Source of the DNA: Peribacillus acanthi | GTDB lineage: Bacteria; Bacillota; Bacilli; Bacillales; DSM-1321 | DNA: 64,000 bases | Direction: 5' to 3' | Assembly (NCBI RefSeq): GCF_003073175.1 | Contig: NZ_QBBX01000011.1 | Coordinates: 51,345-115,344 of the forward strand | Shown: one piece after another, positions 63,431 through 64,000 of the stretch | Position numbering within the stretch: position 1 is the first letter of the stretch | Layout: each line of letters opens with the position of its first letter | Notes under the pieces: model-generated | What the model was told of the DNA's origin: nothing | What the model saw: the letters and a program-made list of their open reading frames with translations, nothing else | The model's database searches: none | Program-made: the position numbers and the translations under genes

Positions 63431-63862
63431 ATGCCAACACCTAGTATGGAGGATTATATAGAACAAATTTATTTACTGATTGAAGAAAAAGGATATGCAA
63501 GGGTTTCCGACATTGCAGAAAACTTGTCAGTACACCCATCCTCCGTGACGAAAATGGTTCAAAAGCTAGATCAAGAAGAATATTTAGTTTATGAAAAATA
63601 TAGAGGATTAATTTTAACTCCAAAAGGCAAAAAGATTGGCAAAAGACTTGTATATCGCCATGATTTGCTAGAACAGTTGTTAAGAACAATTGGTGTAAAA
63701 GAGGAAAATATCTATAGAGATGTTGAAGGTATAGAGCATCATTTAAGCTGGGATGCGATAGACAGGATAGGGGATCTAGTTCAATTTTTTGAAGAGGATG
63801 AAAAAAGAATTAATCAGCTCCAAGCCATCCAAAAACAAAATGAGGACAATCAAAAGAATTAA
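63431..63862 (+). CDS. mntR: Manganese-responsive transcription regulator MntR
   Basis: A DtxR-family repressor of manganese uptake. The 143-residue protein has an N-terminal winged helix ([22 protein letters not shown]) and a dimer/metal domain. All known Mn ligands are at the standard numbers: D8, E11, H77, E99, E102 and H103. The short form without an SH3 domain is typical of Bacillus. GGGAGGATAAGGG precedes the ATG. No Mn transporter is nearby; targets would be elsewhere. Confidence 0.96.
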   Translation: MPTPSMEDYIEQIYLLIEEKGYARVSDIAENLSVHPSSVTKMVQKLDQEEYLVYEKYRGLILTPKGKKIGKRLVYRHDLLEQLLRTIGVKEENIYRDVEGIEHHLSWDAIDRIGDLVQFFEEDEKRINQLQAIQKQNEDNQKN

Positions 63863-63867
63863 AATGT

Positions 63868-63908
63868 AAAAAAGGGTTGCATAGACTATTACTGTGCAAT
63901 CCTTTTTT
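63868..63908 (+). terminator. Terminator of mntR
   Basis: AAAAGGGTTGCA pairs with TGCAATCCTTTT (one G-T pair), followed by a T run. Confidence 0.88.
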
Positions 63909-63979
63909 GTTAGCTAATTGTTTGAATATTGATATAATTAACGGTACAGGAATGACAGAATAGTGAGGAGTGCGTATCT

Positions 63980-64000
63980 ATGAATTCTTGGCATAAAGAA
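63980..64000 (+). CDS. Start of an unidentified gene (3' end outside window)
   Basis: The first seven codons, reading MNSWHKE, follow GTGAGGAGTG at a good distance, and a TATAAT lies at 63933-63938. In B. subtilis mntR is followed by yqhO-region genes, but too little is visible to name this one. Confidence 0.55.

Overview
The window looks like chromosomal DNA of a low-GC, endospore-forming Bacillaceae (Bacillus sensu lato). Reasons: AT-rich sequence, strong AGGAGG-type ribosome sites with some TTG/GTG starts, a class-B RNase P RNA, bacillithiol genes, menaquinol:cytochrome c reductase, spore-coat and SASP genes, and a gene order matching the qcr-ypj-dapB-panBCD-dinG-asnS-dnaD-nth-ponA-recU-yprAB-cotD-ypsA-gpsB-rnpB region of Bacillus subtilis. 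I see no rRNA, tRNA, phage, intact IS, CRISPR or obvious defence island; it is mostly conserved housekeeping DNA.

Layout. 1-4.1 kb: end of qcrC, ypjA, ypjB, a YugP-type membrane Zn-peptidase and the opposed ypjC. 4.3-9.9 kb: a tightly overlapping operon ypjD-dapB-mgsA-bshB1-bshA-cca-birA (diaminopimelate, methylglyoxal, bacillithiol, tRNA CCA end, biotin control). 10-12.4 kb: panBCD behind a structured leader that ends in an intrinsic terminator. 12.7-21.6 kb: dinG, ypmA-ypmB-aspB, asnS, dnaD-nth-ypoC. 21.6-28.9 kb: ponA-recU on the minus strand, a yppC-to-yppG group, sspM and an Hsp20. 29-36.8 kb: hcp with a perfect Fnr-type palindrome, yprA-yprB (MrfAB repair pair), a cotD-like coat gene, ypsA, gpsB and rnpB. 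36.9-44.4 kb: a PAS-GGDEF-EAL protein, rlmL, a second DinG-like helicase (ypvA) and an M32 carboxypeptidase. 44.5-49.8 kb: an EamA transporter, a three-gene ba3-type cytochrome oxidase operon, a zinc-ribbon microprotein, an SDR and a CheX-like protein. 50-55.7 kb: type III polyketide synthase plus methyltransferase, a microprotein under two Fur boxes, and the double-headed dynamin dynA. 55.7-64 kb: a frameshifted nucleotidyltransferase, sulfurtransferase, 5'-3' exonuclease, an EamA transporter, two RNase H-like proteins, ypeQ, topB, mntR and the start of one more gene.

The genes form modules rather than one system: cell wall and division (dapB, ponA, recU, gpsB), DNA repair and topology (dinG, nth, recU, yprAB, ypvA, ypcP, topB), respiration and oxygen response (qcrC, cba, hcp), sporulation (ypjB, sspM, yppG, cotD), and metal control (mntR, Fur boxes). 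The least explained parts are non-coding or very small: a Fur-controlled 32-residue ORF, several other ORFs under 60 residues, a decaying family of palindromic repeats (one copy nested inside an element with inverted ends), and a 21-bp-period repeat between convergent genes. I did not find convincing evidence of a wholly new multi-gene system.
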